Below, piece after piece: positions 1-6,637 of a stretch of 12,289 nucleotides of DNA. Each line of letters opens with the position of its first letter. Positions within the stretch are counted from its first letter, which is position 1. The position numbers were made by a program, and so were the translations under genes. The DNA comes from an uncultured Oscillibacter sp. GTDB taxonomy: Bacteria; Bacillota; Clostridia; Oscillospirales; Oscillospiraceae. Under the pieces are notes generated by a model. The model had not been told where the DNA came from, made no database searches, and saw only the letters and a program-made list of their open reading frames with translations. Location: assembly GCA_946183715.1 (NCBI GenBank), contig CAMHDB010000022.1:1-12289 (forward strand). The letters run 5' to 3'.

Positions 1-1438
1 TGGCGTCGCGGGAGTTGTTGATAAGCAGGACTTTCCCGGCGTTGCGCTCGTCGTAGAGCGCGCCCCATGATGTCACGGGTTCGTCAACCATGGTGGGGTT
101 GTAGATAATGCCCAGCGTGCTCCACGTATAGGGCACGGTGTACTTGTTCTCGGGGTCGTAGGAGAGGTTCCGGAAACGCGGGTCAATCAGGGCGAAATTC
201 GGAATGTGGTCGTAGTTGAGCTCGGAGAGCATATCTTCCTCAATCAACTGCGCAATCATATAGTCGGACGGGACAATGACATCGTAATCGGCGCCGCCGT
301 TTTTGAGCAGGGAGTACATGGTCTCGTTGCTCTCGGCGGTCTGGTAGTTGACGCGGATTCCGGTTTCGGCCTCGAACTGGTCGATTAAGTCCGTATCGAT
401 ATACTCGCCCCAGCTACAGACGTTCACGACGGGTATCGACTGCGTTTCCGTCGTCAGGAAAGACACCGTGACGACAAAGCAGACCGCCGCCGCCGCGACA
501 AGGCCCCGTTGTACATAGCGGCCCGTGCGGGTGGAGAAGAAGCGCCGGAGGCGTTCGCCGATTGGCTCTTTGTGTGCGGCGGGGTCGTTCTTCCGGCGTT
601 CCTGCCGGATTTCGCCCACGTTGACAATCACGAGCAAGACAAGGACTGTCAGGAAAAGGAGCGTCGAAACGGCGTTGATTTCGGGGGTGACGCGGCGTTT
701 GGTCATGCCGTAGATGGTCATGGCGAGGGTGGACGTAGACGAACCCGCCGTAAAGTAGGATATCACGAAATCGTCGATGGACATCGTGAAGGCAATCAGC
801 GCGCCGGAGATGATTCCGGGCTTGATTTCGGGAAGCATGACTTTCCAAAAGGCCTGCATCCACGTACAGCCGAGGTCTTGCGCGGCGTCCATGAGGTTAC
901 GGTCCATTTGGCGCAGTTTGGGGGCCACGTTGAGAATGACGTAGGGGATATTAAACGCGATATGGGCCAGCAGTAAAGTACCGAGGCCGAGTGTCAGACG
1001 CGTGGGGAGTACGACCGCCGACTGTACGCCGTTGAACCAGCGCGCGAAGCCGCCCCACAGCTGGAAGAACGCCACGAAGAACAGGCACAGCGAAACGCCC
1101 GTGACAATATCGGCGTTCATCATGGGAATATTGTTGACGGTCAGCAGTGCGTCGCGGCGGCGCCGGGGGAGGCTGTAGAGGCCGATGGCGGCGAACGTCC
1201 CGGCGAGTGTCGAAATCAGCGTGGCGAGTAAGGAGACCAGCAGCGTCATGTAGACGCTCTCGACGATGAGGCGGTTGTGCAACATCGACTGGTACCAGTG
1301 CAAGGAGAATCCGCGCCACACGGCACTGCTGTCGCCCTCGTTGAAAGAGAAGATAATCAGGAGGGCGATGGGGGCGTAGAGGAACAGGAAGACGAGGCCG
1401 ATTAGAATCCGGCTCCCGGTACGGCGATGCTGTCTCAT
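1..1438 (-). CDS. potCD: PotC-PotD fusion: spermidine/putrescine ABC permease joined to binding protein (partial)
   Basis: This gene encodes the second permease subunit and the extracellular substrate-binding protein of a polyamine importer in one chain. The reading frame is open from ATG 1438 to the left edge (479 codons) with no stop between the halves, which I checked codon by codon. Residues 1 to about 265 are PotC-like: several membrane helices, the stretch NIPMMNADIVTGVS, and an EAA loop (DAAQDLG at 184-190) that contacts the ATPase. An additional hydrophobic segment at about 313-328 comes next. From about residue 337 a PotD-like domain begins with NVCSWGEYID, followed by SNETMYSLLK and YDVIVPSDYM, typical of PotD N-lobes. 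The extra helix would place the binding domain outside and tether it in the membrane, replacing the usual lipoprotein signal. The start overlaps the potB stop (TTATGA), so translation is probably coupled. The end is outside the window. Clostridia and relatives are known to carry such permease/binding-protein fusions. Confidence 0.93.
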   Translation of the reverse strand, partial: MRQHRRTGSRILIGLVFLFLYAPIALLIIFSFNEGDSSAVWRGFSLHWYQSMLHNRLIVESVYMTLLVSLLATLISTLAGTFAAIGLYSLPRRRRDALLTVNNIPMMNADIVTGVSLCLFFVAFFQLWGGFARWFNGVQSAVVLPTRLTLGLGTLLLAHIAFNIPYVILNVAPKLRQMDRNLMDAAQDLGCTWMQAFWKVMLPEIKPGIISGALIAFTMSIDDFVISYFTAGSSTSTLAMTIYGMTKRRVTPEINAVSTLLFLTVLVLLVIVNVGEIRQERRKNDPAAHKEPIGERLRRFFSTRTGRYVQRGLVAAAAVCFVVTVSFLTTETQSIPVVNVCSWGEYIDTDLIDQFEAETGIRVNYQTAESNETMYSLLKNGGADYDVIVPSDYMIAQLIEEDMLSELNYDHIPNFALIDPRFRNLSYDPENKYTVPYTWSTLGIIYNPTMVDEPVTSWGALYDERNAGKVLLINNSRDA

Positions 1439-2289
1439 AACATCACCGCCTGTTCTTCACCCTCTCCGAAATGGTTCATGAGGGCCATGCAGAGTACGAC
1501 GATAATCATCATGACCATCGAAATGGCCGCGCCGAGGTGGGGACTGTACGCGCCGCCGAGGAACTGCTGTTCGATAAGGTCGCCCAACATCATTTGTGTA
1601 CCGCCGCCGAGGAGGCGCGAGATGGCGAACGTCGACACCGACGGCACAAAGACCATCGTCACGCCGGAGAGTACGCCCGGGAGCGACAGCGGAAGAATAA
1701 CGCGGAGAAAGACTTGTACGGAATCCGCGCCCAAGTCGCGCGCGGCTTCCAGCAAATTGCGGTCGAGTTTGAGAATGACGGAGTAAATCGGGAGAATCAT
1801 GAACGGGAGGTAGTTGTAGACCATGCCGAGCGTGACGGCCCCGGGGGTACGGAGCATTTGGAAGGCTTGTATTTCCTGTCCGGTCACGGAGCTGAGCAGG
1901 GAGAAGAGCCCGATTTTCTGGAAAAGCTGGTTGAGCAGTCCGTTATTCTCAAGGATGGACATCCAAGAGTAAGTGCGCAAAAGGAAGTTCATCCACATGG
2001 GGAGCATAATCAGCGCGAGGGCGACGCGCTGGAATCCGGGGCCTTCCCCGGCCATAAAGTAGGCGGCGGGGTAGCCGATAAGCAGGCAAATCAGCGTTGC
2101 GACGGCGGCGAGGCGGAACGACCGCACGAAAACAGAGGCGTAAATGCCCATATCGGTAAAGTTTTCGAGGGTGGCGACAGATTCCGAAGTCGTGAAGGCG
2201 TAGACCGCCATAATGAGAATGGGAATCACGACGAGCAGGAACAGCCACACCGCGTAGGGCAGGGCCAGCAGGGACAATTTACGATTCAT
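1435..2289 (-). CDS. potB: Spermidine/putrescine ABC transporter permease PotB
   Basis: This is one of two integral membrane subunits that form the polyamine channel. The 284-residue protein begins with a hydrophobic helix (about 8-30). It contains the PotB signature region MWMNFLLRTYSWMSIL at about 98-112, followed by ENNGLLN. The cytoplasmic EAA loop, LLEAARDLGA at about 179-188 running on to LPLSLPGVLSG, docks on PotA. The length is normal for the family. The start ATG sits 8-9 bases after GGGAGGA and overlaps the end of potA by 11 bases; its stop overlaps the start of potCD. It therefore lies in the middle of a tightly coupled three-gene operon. Substrate preference between putrescine and spermidine cannot be read from the permease. 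Confidence 0.95.
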   Translation of the reverse strand: MNRKLSLLALPYAVWLFLLVVIPILIMAVYAFTTSESVATLENFTDMGIYASVFVRSFRLAAVATLICLLIGYPAAYFMAGEGPGFQRVALALIMLPMWMNFLLRTYSWMSILENNGLLNQLFQKIGLFSLLSSVTGQEIQAFQMLRTPGAVTLGMVYNYLPFMILPIYSVILKLDRNLLEAARDLGADSVQVFLRVILPLSLPGVLSGVTMVFVPSVSTFAISRLLGGGTQMMLGDLIEQQFLGGAYSPHLGAAISMVMMIIVVLCMALMNHFGEGEEQAVML

Positions 2290-3448
2290 TGCCTTGCTCC
2301 TCCCGCGCCTCGTCCGCGCCGTTGAGTTCGTCGTACTCGTCGGAGAAGGAGGAGTAGTCGCCGAACATGCCGGAGTATTCGCTTTTCTTCATGACGTGGA
2401 TTCCGTCGGGGTCGATTTTAATGCCGATTTTCGACCCGACGGGCGAATGGTCGGTCGTCTGAATCAGCCACTTGAAGCCCCGGAAGTCGACAATAATATC
2501 GTACTGCATGCCCTTGAACGTCACGTTCGTGACGGTGCCCGTAAGCTGTCCCTGTTCTACGGGTACAATGTCGATATCCTCGGGGCGGATGACCACGTCT
2601 ACAGGTTCGTTTTCGGCGAAACCGCCGTCGAGACACGCGAACTGCCGCCCGTACATCTTTACAACCCTGTCTTTCACCATTACGCCGTCAATGATATTCG
2701 ATTCCCCGATGAAATCGGCGACAAAGGCGTTTTTGGGTTCGTTGTAGATATCCTCCGGGGTGCCAATCTGCTGAATATTGCCCTTGTCCATGATGACAAT
2801 CGTATCGGACATAGTGAGGGCCTCTTCTTGGTCGTGCGTGACGTAGATAAACGTAATGCCGACTTGCTGTTGAATGCGCTTGAGTTCGATTTGCATATCT
2901 TTACGGAGTTTGAGGTCAAGCGCGCCGAGAGGCTCGTCAAGGAGGAGCACTTTCGGGCGGTTGACGAGCGCCCGCGCGATTGCGACACGCTGTTGTTGCC
3001 CGCCGGAGAGGGCGTCGACGCGGCGGCGCTCGAAGCCTTTCAGGCTCACGGATTCCAGCATTTCCATCACGCGGCGGTCGATTTCCTCGTTGGAGAGTTT
3101 CGCGCCGCGCTTACTGTCCGGGGAGGGGACGCGCTGCATACGCAGTCCGAAGGCGACGTTCTCGTAAACGTCCAAGTGCGGGAAGAGCGCGTACTTCTGG
3201 AATACGGTGTTAATCTGCCGCTTGTGGGGCGGTACGTCGTTGATACGCACGCCGTCGAAAAACACGTCGCCGGAGACCGGGGTTGTGAAACCGCCGATAA
3301 TGCGAAGCGTCGTGGTTTTGCCGCAACCGCTGGGCCCGAGGAGCGTCAGAAACTCCTTGTCGTTGATGTAGAGATTGATATTGTTGAGTATCGTCTCGCC
3401 GTCATACGCCATGCAGAGGTTTTGCAGGCGAATCAGCTCTTTTGCCAT
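2279..3448 (-). CDS. potA: Spermidine/putrescine ABC transporter ATP-binding protein PotA
   Basis: This ATPase drives polyamine import from the cytoplasmic face of the membrane. The 389-residue protein has every ABC motif: Walker A GPSGCGKTT at 38-46, a Q-loop (VFQKYALFPH, Q84), signature LSGGQQQ at 147-153, Walker B VLLLDEPLGALD at 167-178 and the H-loop histidine H205. Residues from about 250 form a C-terminal TOBE-type regulatory domain, and RPEDIDIV and SPVGSKIGIKID fit the MOI/TOBE half of PotA/MalK-type ATPases. The start ATG has a strong GGGGGAGG site five bases upstream. It is the first gene of the operon, and the 83 bases before it separate it from the thioredoxin gene on the same strand. 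Polyamine specificity is inferred from the PotB and PotCD partners. An extra acidic stretch (EYDELNGADEAREEQ) ends the protein. Confidence 0.95.
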   Translation of the reverse strand: MAKELIRLQNLCMAYDGETILNNINLYINDKEFLTLLGPSGCGKTTTLRIIGGFTTPVSGDVFFDGVRINDVPPHKRQINTVFQKYALFPHLDVYENVAFGLRMQRVPSPDSKRGAKLSNEEIDRRVMEMLESVSLKGFERRRVDALSGGQQQRVAIARALVNRPKVLLLDEPLGALDLKLRKDMQIELKRIQQQVGITFIYVTHDQEEALTMSDTIVIMDKGNIQQIGTPEDIYNEPKNAFVADFIGESNIIDGVMVKDRVVKMYGRQFACLDGGFAENEPVDVVIRPEDIDIVPVEQGQLTGTVTNVTFKGMQYDIIVDFRGFKWLIQTTDHSPVGSKIGIKIDPDGIHVMKKSEYSGMFGDYSSFSDEYDELNGADEAREEQGNES

Positions 3449-3531
3449 TTATCCTCCCCCATTTCTTGTAAATTCGGATAGAGTAACGGCGCGGGAAACC
3501 CGCGTCAGGTTCTTGTAAAGTGCGGGCGGTA
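3449..3531 (-). promoter_or_regulatory. Intergenic leader of potABCD with a GC palindrome
   Basis: These 83 bases separate the thioredoxin stop from potA. They hold a perfect 6-bp inverted repeat CGCGGG-TTT-CCCGCG. On the minus strand no U-run follows it, so it is not a convincing terminator. A weak promoter reading (CTGACG, 17 bases, TACTCT) would place the palindrome in the spacer, where a repressor could bind, but both boxes are poor. The strong GGGGGAGG ribosome site for potA is at the downstream end. Whether the pot operon has its own promoter or reads through from ccdA is not settled by sequence. Confidence 0.3.
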
Positions 3532-4089
3532 TCACTCCAGAAGTTTTTCGAGCTGGTCGTAGAGCAGTTCGCGGCTGAGCGCGCCGATTTGGTAGGAGTG
3601 TAACGTACCGTCGGCGTTGAGGAAGTAGGTGGAGGGAATCGCGCTGACGCCGTAGGCGTAGGCCCCCTCGGATTCGGTGTCGTAGTAGACGGGGAACACG
3701 TAGCCCTGCTCGTTGAGGAAGTCCCGCACAACCTCGACCGTCTCGCTCTGTCCGTCGGTGAGGTCGGTCATGACGAACGCGACGCGGTCGCCGTAGTCCC
3801 GGTAGGCCTCGTCGAAGTAGGGCAACTCCCCGCGGCAGGGAGGACACCACGTCGCCCAGAAGTTGAGCACGACGGGCGTCCCGGCGAAGTCGGAGAGGCG
3901 GACGCTTTCGCCGTCGGCGTCGAGCATGGCGAAGTCGGGCGCGGTCATGTCCGCGACGGCCTCCGTGTCGGGAAGCGTAGCCGGGGCGGCGTCGTAGTCC
4001 GCGGACAGGCGGTTATAGGCGATTCCCACGACTGACAACAGCGCAATCAGGGCGACGATGGTCAGCGGGAGAAATTTGGAGTTACGCAC
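3532..4089 (-). CDS. TlpA/ResA-like membrane-anchored thioredoxin
   Basis: This is an extracytoplasmic thiol-disulfide oxidoreductase of the AhpC/TSA-like TlpA/ResA group. The 185-residue protein has one N-terminal membrane anchor (about 8-24). The redox domain carries WATWCPPC (W81, C82, C85), the cis-proline loop SAIPSTYF (P152) and a typical C-terminal helix. I chose GTG 4089 because AAAGGAGG sits seven bases upstream and the protein then has normal family length. The same frame stays open upstream to 4779, but that part lies under ccdA in another frame and reads as an arginine-rich shadow. The gene starts 14 bases after the ccdA stop, so CcdA is the likely electron donor. Target proteins are unknown: no cytochrome c genes are visible, so cytochrome maturation is only one option beside general disulfide repair. 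Confidence 0.92.
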   Translation of the reverse strand: MRNSKFLPLTIVALIALLSVVGIAYNRLSADYDAAPATLPDTEAVADMTAPDFAMLDADGESVRLSDFAGTPVVLNFWATWCPPCRGELPYFDEAYRDYGDRVAFVMTDLTDGQSETVEVVRDFLNEQGYVFPVYYDTESEGAYAYGVSAIPSTYFLNADGTLHSYQIGALSRELLYDQLEKLLE

Positions 4090-4103
4090 GGGAAGGCCTC
4101 CTT

Positions 4104-4760
4104 TCACAGCAAAAGCGTCATGGCACGGGAGAGGTACCCGGTCGCCATAGCGACGCCGGAGAGTATCAGGAACACGCCGCAGGCGATTTGAAACGCGCGG
4201 TAGCGGCGTTTGACGAAGGCGAAGGCGTTGCGGAGCTGGTCGATGAGGACGGCGGAGAGTACGAAGGGAATGCCGAGGCCGAGGGCGTAGAGGAACAGCA
4301 ACAGCGCGCCGCGCGGGGCCGAGGCGGACGTAGAGGCCAGCATAAGGGCGGCGCCGAGGAAGGCCCCGGCGCAGGGCGTGAGGCTGACGGAGTAGACGAC
4401 GCCGAAGAGGAACGCGGAGAAGGCGTTCCGGACTTCCACGCGACGCTGTACGCCGCGAAAGAAGGGTATCGGGAGCAGTTCCATGAAGGACAGCCCCAGC
4501 AGAATCACGATGACGCCGCAAACCAGATTGACGACAGTCTGATAACGTGTCAGGAGCGCGCCGACAGACCCGGCAAAGACGCCCAGCGTACAGAATACGG
4601 CGGTAAACCCGGCGACGAAGGACAGCGCGCCCGGAAGCGGGTTGCGGCGGTCGTGACCGGAGGCCCCGGCGAAGTAGCCGATATAGACGGGCAACAGCGG
4701 GAGCGTACAGGGCGAGAGGAAGGAGAGGATTCCTTCCAGAAAAGTGAGCAGATATTCCAT
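4104..4760 (-). CDS. ccdA: CcdA-type transmembrane thiol electron carrier
   Basis: This protein passes reducing equivalents from cytoplasmic thioredoxin to thiol proteins outside the membrane. The 218-residue protein is almost entirely hydrophobic with about six helices. The two redox cysteines lie in the family's proline-flanked contexts: SFLSPCTLPLLPVY (C18) and SLTPCAGAFLG (C130). The length fits the short DsbD/CcdA form lacking periplasmic domains. The start ATG 4760 follows AAGGA by six bases. It is co-transcribed with the thioredoxin gene 14 bases downstream, a common CcdA-TlpA/ResA pairing in Gram-positive bacteria. A near-consensus promoter lies about 47 bases upstream. Confidence 0.93.
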   Translation of the reverse strand: MEYLLTFLEGILSFLSPCTLPLLPVYIGYFAGASGHDRRNPLPGALSFVAGFTAVFCTLGVFAGSVGALLTRYQTVVNLVCGVIVILLGLSFMELLPIPFFRGVQRRVEVRNAFSAFLFGVVYSVSLTPCAGAFLGAALMLASTSASAPRGALLLFLYALGLGIPFVLSAVLIDQLRNAFAFVKRRYRAFQIACGVFLILSGVAMATGYLSRAMTLLL

Positions 4761-4806
4761 GATTTTCCTTACGTTTCAAATTGCTTGTGGACTTGATAAT
4801 GTGCGT

Positions 4807-4835
4807 ATCATAGCGGAATCGGGCGCGGTTGTCAA
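4807..4835 (-). promoter_or_regulatory. Promoter of ccdA-thioredoxin operon
   Basis: On the minus strand TTGACA (4835-4830), a 17-base spacer and TATGAT (4812-4807) make a near-perfect vegetative promoter. Transcription should begin near 4800, giving a leader of about 40 bases before ccdA ATG 4760. The TGA of the -35 box is the stop codon of the pseudouridine synthase gene upstream. Confidence 0.85.
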
Positions 4836-5806
4836 GGAGTATTTCGCGGCGGGAAATAGGAATCGCGGAAGGGGACGCGCGGAACGGTGAATGTCCGGCC
4901 CCGGAGGTAGTTCAAAATTCCGGCGTCCGTGGGGAACGCGAAGCGTAATTTGTAGGCGTAGAGCGCCTGACGGGTTTCGCGGAATTTGCGGTTGAGCGCG
5001 CCGTCGCCGTATTTGCCGTCGCCCAGAAGCGGACAGCCGATTTCCGCCATAGACACCCGGATTTGGTGTGTCCGTCCCGTCAAAAGGCGGCATTCGACGA
5101 GGGACAGCCCGCCGCGCGTTTCCAGTGTCCTGTACAGCGTGGCGGCGGAGCGGCCCCCCGGCACGGGGTGTCGGTAAAACGTCACTTGCTTTTTCTGCTC
5201 GTCCTTGCGCAGAAAGCCCTCAATCTTGCCCTCGGGCGGGTTCGGGCGGCCCGCCGTGATACAGAGATAAGACTTCTCGATTTCGTGGGCGCGGATTTTC
5301 TCGTTGACAATCCGGAGCGTTTCGGCGTTTTTGGCGGCGACGACAAGCCCCCCGGTATTGCGGTCGATACGGTTGCATAGCGCGGGCGCGAACGACTGTT
5401 CCTCCGCCGGGTTCCACTCGCCTTTCCGGTAGAGGTAGGCCTGTATGTGGTTGATAAGCGTATTGACTTTCTCGGTCTCGTCGGCGTGTACGGACTGCCC
5501 GGGGCGTTTGTCGACGAGTAACAGGTTTTCGTCCTCGTAGACTACGCGCACTTTCGGCTCAAAGCGCGCGAGAAACAGATTTTCGGTGTTGTCGCTCTTG
5601 CCAAAGAAGTCGTCGTTGATATATAATTGGAGGGTGTCGCCGGGGGAGAGGCGCGCGTCGCGGCTGGACTTGCGCCCGTTGACCTTGATTCGCTTCAGGC
5701 GGATATACTTCTGGGCGAGCGCGGACGGCAACAGCGGCAGATTCTTGGACAGGAATCGGTCTAGGCGCTGTCCGGCGTCGTTCTTTCCGATGGTGAGTTC
5801 TTTCAT
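4832..5806 (-). CDS. RluA-family 23S rRNA-type pseudouridine synthase with S4 domain
   Basis: This enzyme isomerises uridine to pseudouridine in structured RNA, most likely large-subunit rRNA. The 324-residue protein has an N-terminal S4 RNA-binding domain (about 10-65, containing RLDRFLS and KVNGRK). The catalytic domain carries NRIDRNTGGLVV at 145-156 with catalytic aspartate D148, and the later motif GRTHQIRV at 244-251 followed by GCPLLGDGKYG. I chose ATG 5806 over the in-frame ATG 5839: GGAGG lies eight bases before 5806, while ATG 5839 is part of the TATGAT -10 box of the promoter and so lies upstream of the predicted transcript start. RluC, RluD and other paralogues cannot be told apart here. 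The stop codon overlaps the -35 box of the ccdA promoter. Confidence 0.92.
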   Translation of the reverse strand: MKELTIGKNDAGQRLDRFLSKNLPLLPSALAQKYIRLKRIKVNGRKSSRDARLSPGDTLQLYINDDFFGKSDNTENLFLARFEPKVRVVYEDENLLLVDKRPGQSVHADETEKVNTLINHIQAYLYRKGEWNPAEEQSFAPALCNRIDRNTGGLVVAAKNAETLRIVNEKIRAHEIEKSYLCITAGRPNPPEGKIEGFLRKDEQKKQVTFYRHPVPGGRSAATLYRTLETRGGLSLVECRLLTGRTHQIRVSMAEIGCPLLGDGKYGDGALNRKFRETRQALYAYKLRFAFPTDAGILNYLRGRTFTVPRVPFRDSYFPPRNTP

Positions 5807-5834
5807 GTCGGCGTCCTCCGGAGTGGTTTCGGAT

Positions 5835-5863
5835 ATCATACCCGTTTCCGCCGCGTTTGTAAA
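5835..5863 (-). promoter_or_regulatory. Promoter of the pseudouridine synthase gene
   Basis: TTTACA (5863-5858), a 17-base spacer and TATGAT (5840-5835) form a strong vegetative promoter on the minus strand. The start point near 5828 gives a leader of about 20 bases containing GGAGG, ending at ATG 5806. It faces away from the plus-strand rarA unit that begins at 5907. Confidence 0.8.
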
Positions 5864-5906
5864 GCGGTTGAACGCGACATTTCACACACAAAGGCGGGTG
5901 TTACTC

Positions 5907-6182
5907 ATGAAAATGCGTCCGTTGCGGACTTTAGCGGGGGCGTACTTGCTTTATCTGGCCTGTCAGCAGGGGCGGCTTTTCCTGCGGGGCGAGGCTAATA
6001 CGCGTGGAGAGGCCGTAGTTTGTATCGTCAGCGGCGCGGTATTCGCGGCGGTGGGCGTGTGGGTACTCTGGCGGGAGTGGAAGTACGCGCACGCGCCCGA
6101 CGATTCCGGGGAAGTCGCGGACGATTCCGGCGAAATTCCCGACACAACGGACGATTCCGGGGACACGGAGGACGGCGTATGA
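5907..6182 (+). CDS. Small two-helix membrane protein with acidic DDSG-repeat tail, function unknown
   Basis: I do not recognise this 91-residue protein. Two hydrophobic segments (about 8-26 and 36-55) are joined by a short basic loop and suggest a membrane hairpin. After WREWKY the chain turns strongly acidic, with DDSG repeated at residues 65-68, 72-75 and 82-85. The repeat is also present in the DNA: GACGATTCCGG starts at 6099, 6120 and 6150. ATG 5907 is the likely start, with AAGG 12 bases upstream; ATG 5913 is an alternative. A longer upstream extension of this frame lies antisense to the pseudouridine synthase and is not credible. The stop overlaps the next start as ATGA, so the two are probably translated together. 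No convincing promoter was found upstream. Confidence 0.7.
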   Translation: MKMRPLRTLAGAYLLYLACQQGRLFLRGEANTRGEAVVCIVSGAVFAAVGVWVLWREWKYAHAPDDSGEVADDSGEIPDTTDDSGDTEDGV

Positions 6183-6622
6183 ATACGGAGCTGTTGTCGG
6201 CGGTACGGGACTGCAAGCCGTGGCTTATACGCTTCACGCGCACGGAGTACGCGGAGGCCTTCCGGGAGTACGAGAGGACTTACGCGACTGTATACCGTGG
6301 GGCCATCCGGGAGGCGGGCGGGAATCTGTCCGGACTTGCGTCGGAACTTCTGGACGCGCTCGCCGACGGCTGGAAACGTGAAAAATTCTGGAAGCGTTCC
6401 ACGCGGCGTTTCGAGGAAAAGCAGATGATTTTCCGCTATTTGTCGCCGATGTTGCTGGAAATAGGCGACGCGGAATTTGCGGCGTGTCTGCGGGAGGCGT
6501 GGCGGGCGCGCTGGCCCAAGGACGCCTACAAAACGGTGACTTGGCGGAAATTACAGGACGGCTTCCGGCTGACGATACTGGGCGTGGAAATCGCGACGCG
6601 TCGGGCGGAGGACGAGGATTGA
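6179..6622 (+). CDS. Conserved-looking protein of unknown function in rarA operon
   Basis: I do not recognise this 147-residue protein. It is soluble and mostly helical, rich in Arg, Glu, Trp and aromatic residues, with no signal peptide or membrane segment. Visible features include KPWLIRFTRTEYAEAF near the start, FWKRSTRRFEEKQMIFRYLSPMLLE at about 70-94, AWRARWPKDAYKTVTW at about 107-122, and a DGFRLTILGVEI segment before a charged RRAEDED tail. The start ATG 6179 overlaps the stop of the membrane protein gene, and rarA begins 15 bases after its stop. This tight placement suggests a protein that works with, or is co-expressed with, RarA. Codon use matches the neighbours. Confidence 0.8.
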   Translation: MNTELLSAVRDCKPWLIRFTRTEYAEAFREYERTYATVYRGAIREAGGNLSGLASELLDALADGWKREKFWKRSTRRFEEKQMIFRYLSPMLLEIGDAEFAACLREAWRARWPKDAYKTVTWRKLQDGFRLTILGVEIATRRAEDED

Positions 6623-6637
6623 CGGGAGGCGTAGGAA

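Noticed and set aside
1471..2325. Long plus-strand open frames opposite the pot genes (also 2294-3481)
   Set aside because: They are antisense to clear PotA/PotB coding sequence, have shadow composition (His, Glu, Arg-rich) and no family resemblance.
3532..4779. A 415-codon open frame on the minus strand extending the thioredoxin upstream
   Set aside because: Its first 230 codons lie under ccdA in another frame and are arginine/proline-rich shadow. GTG 4089 with AAAGGAGG gives a normal family length.
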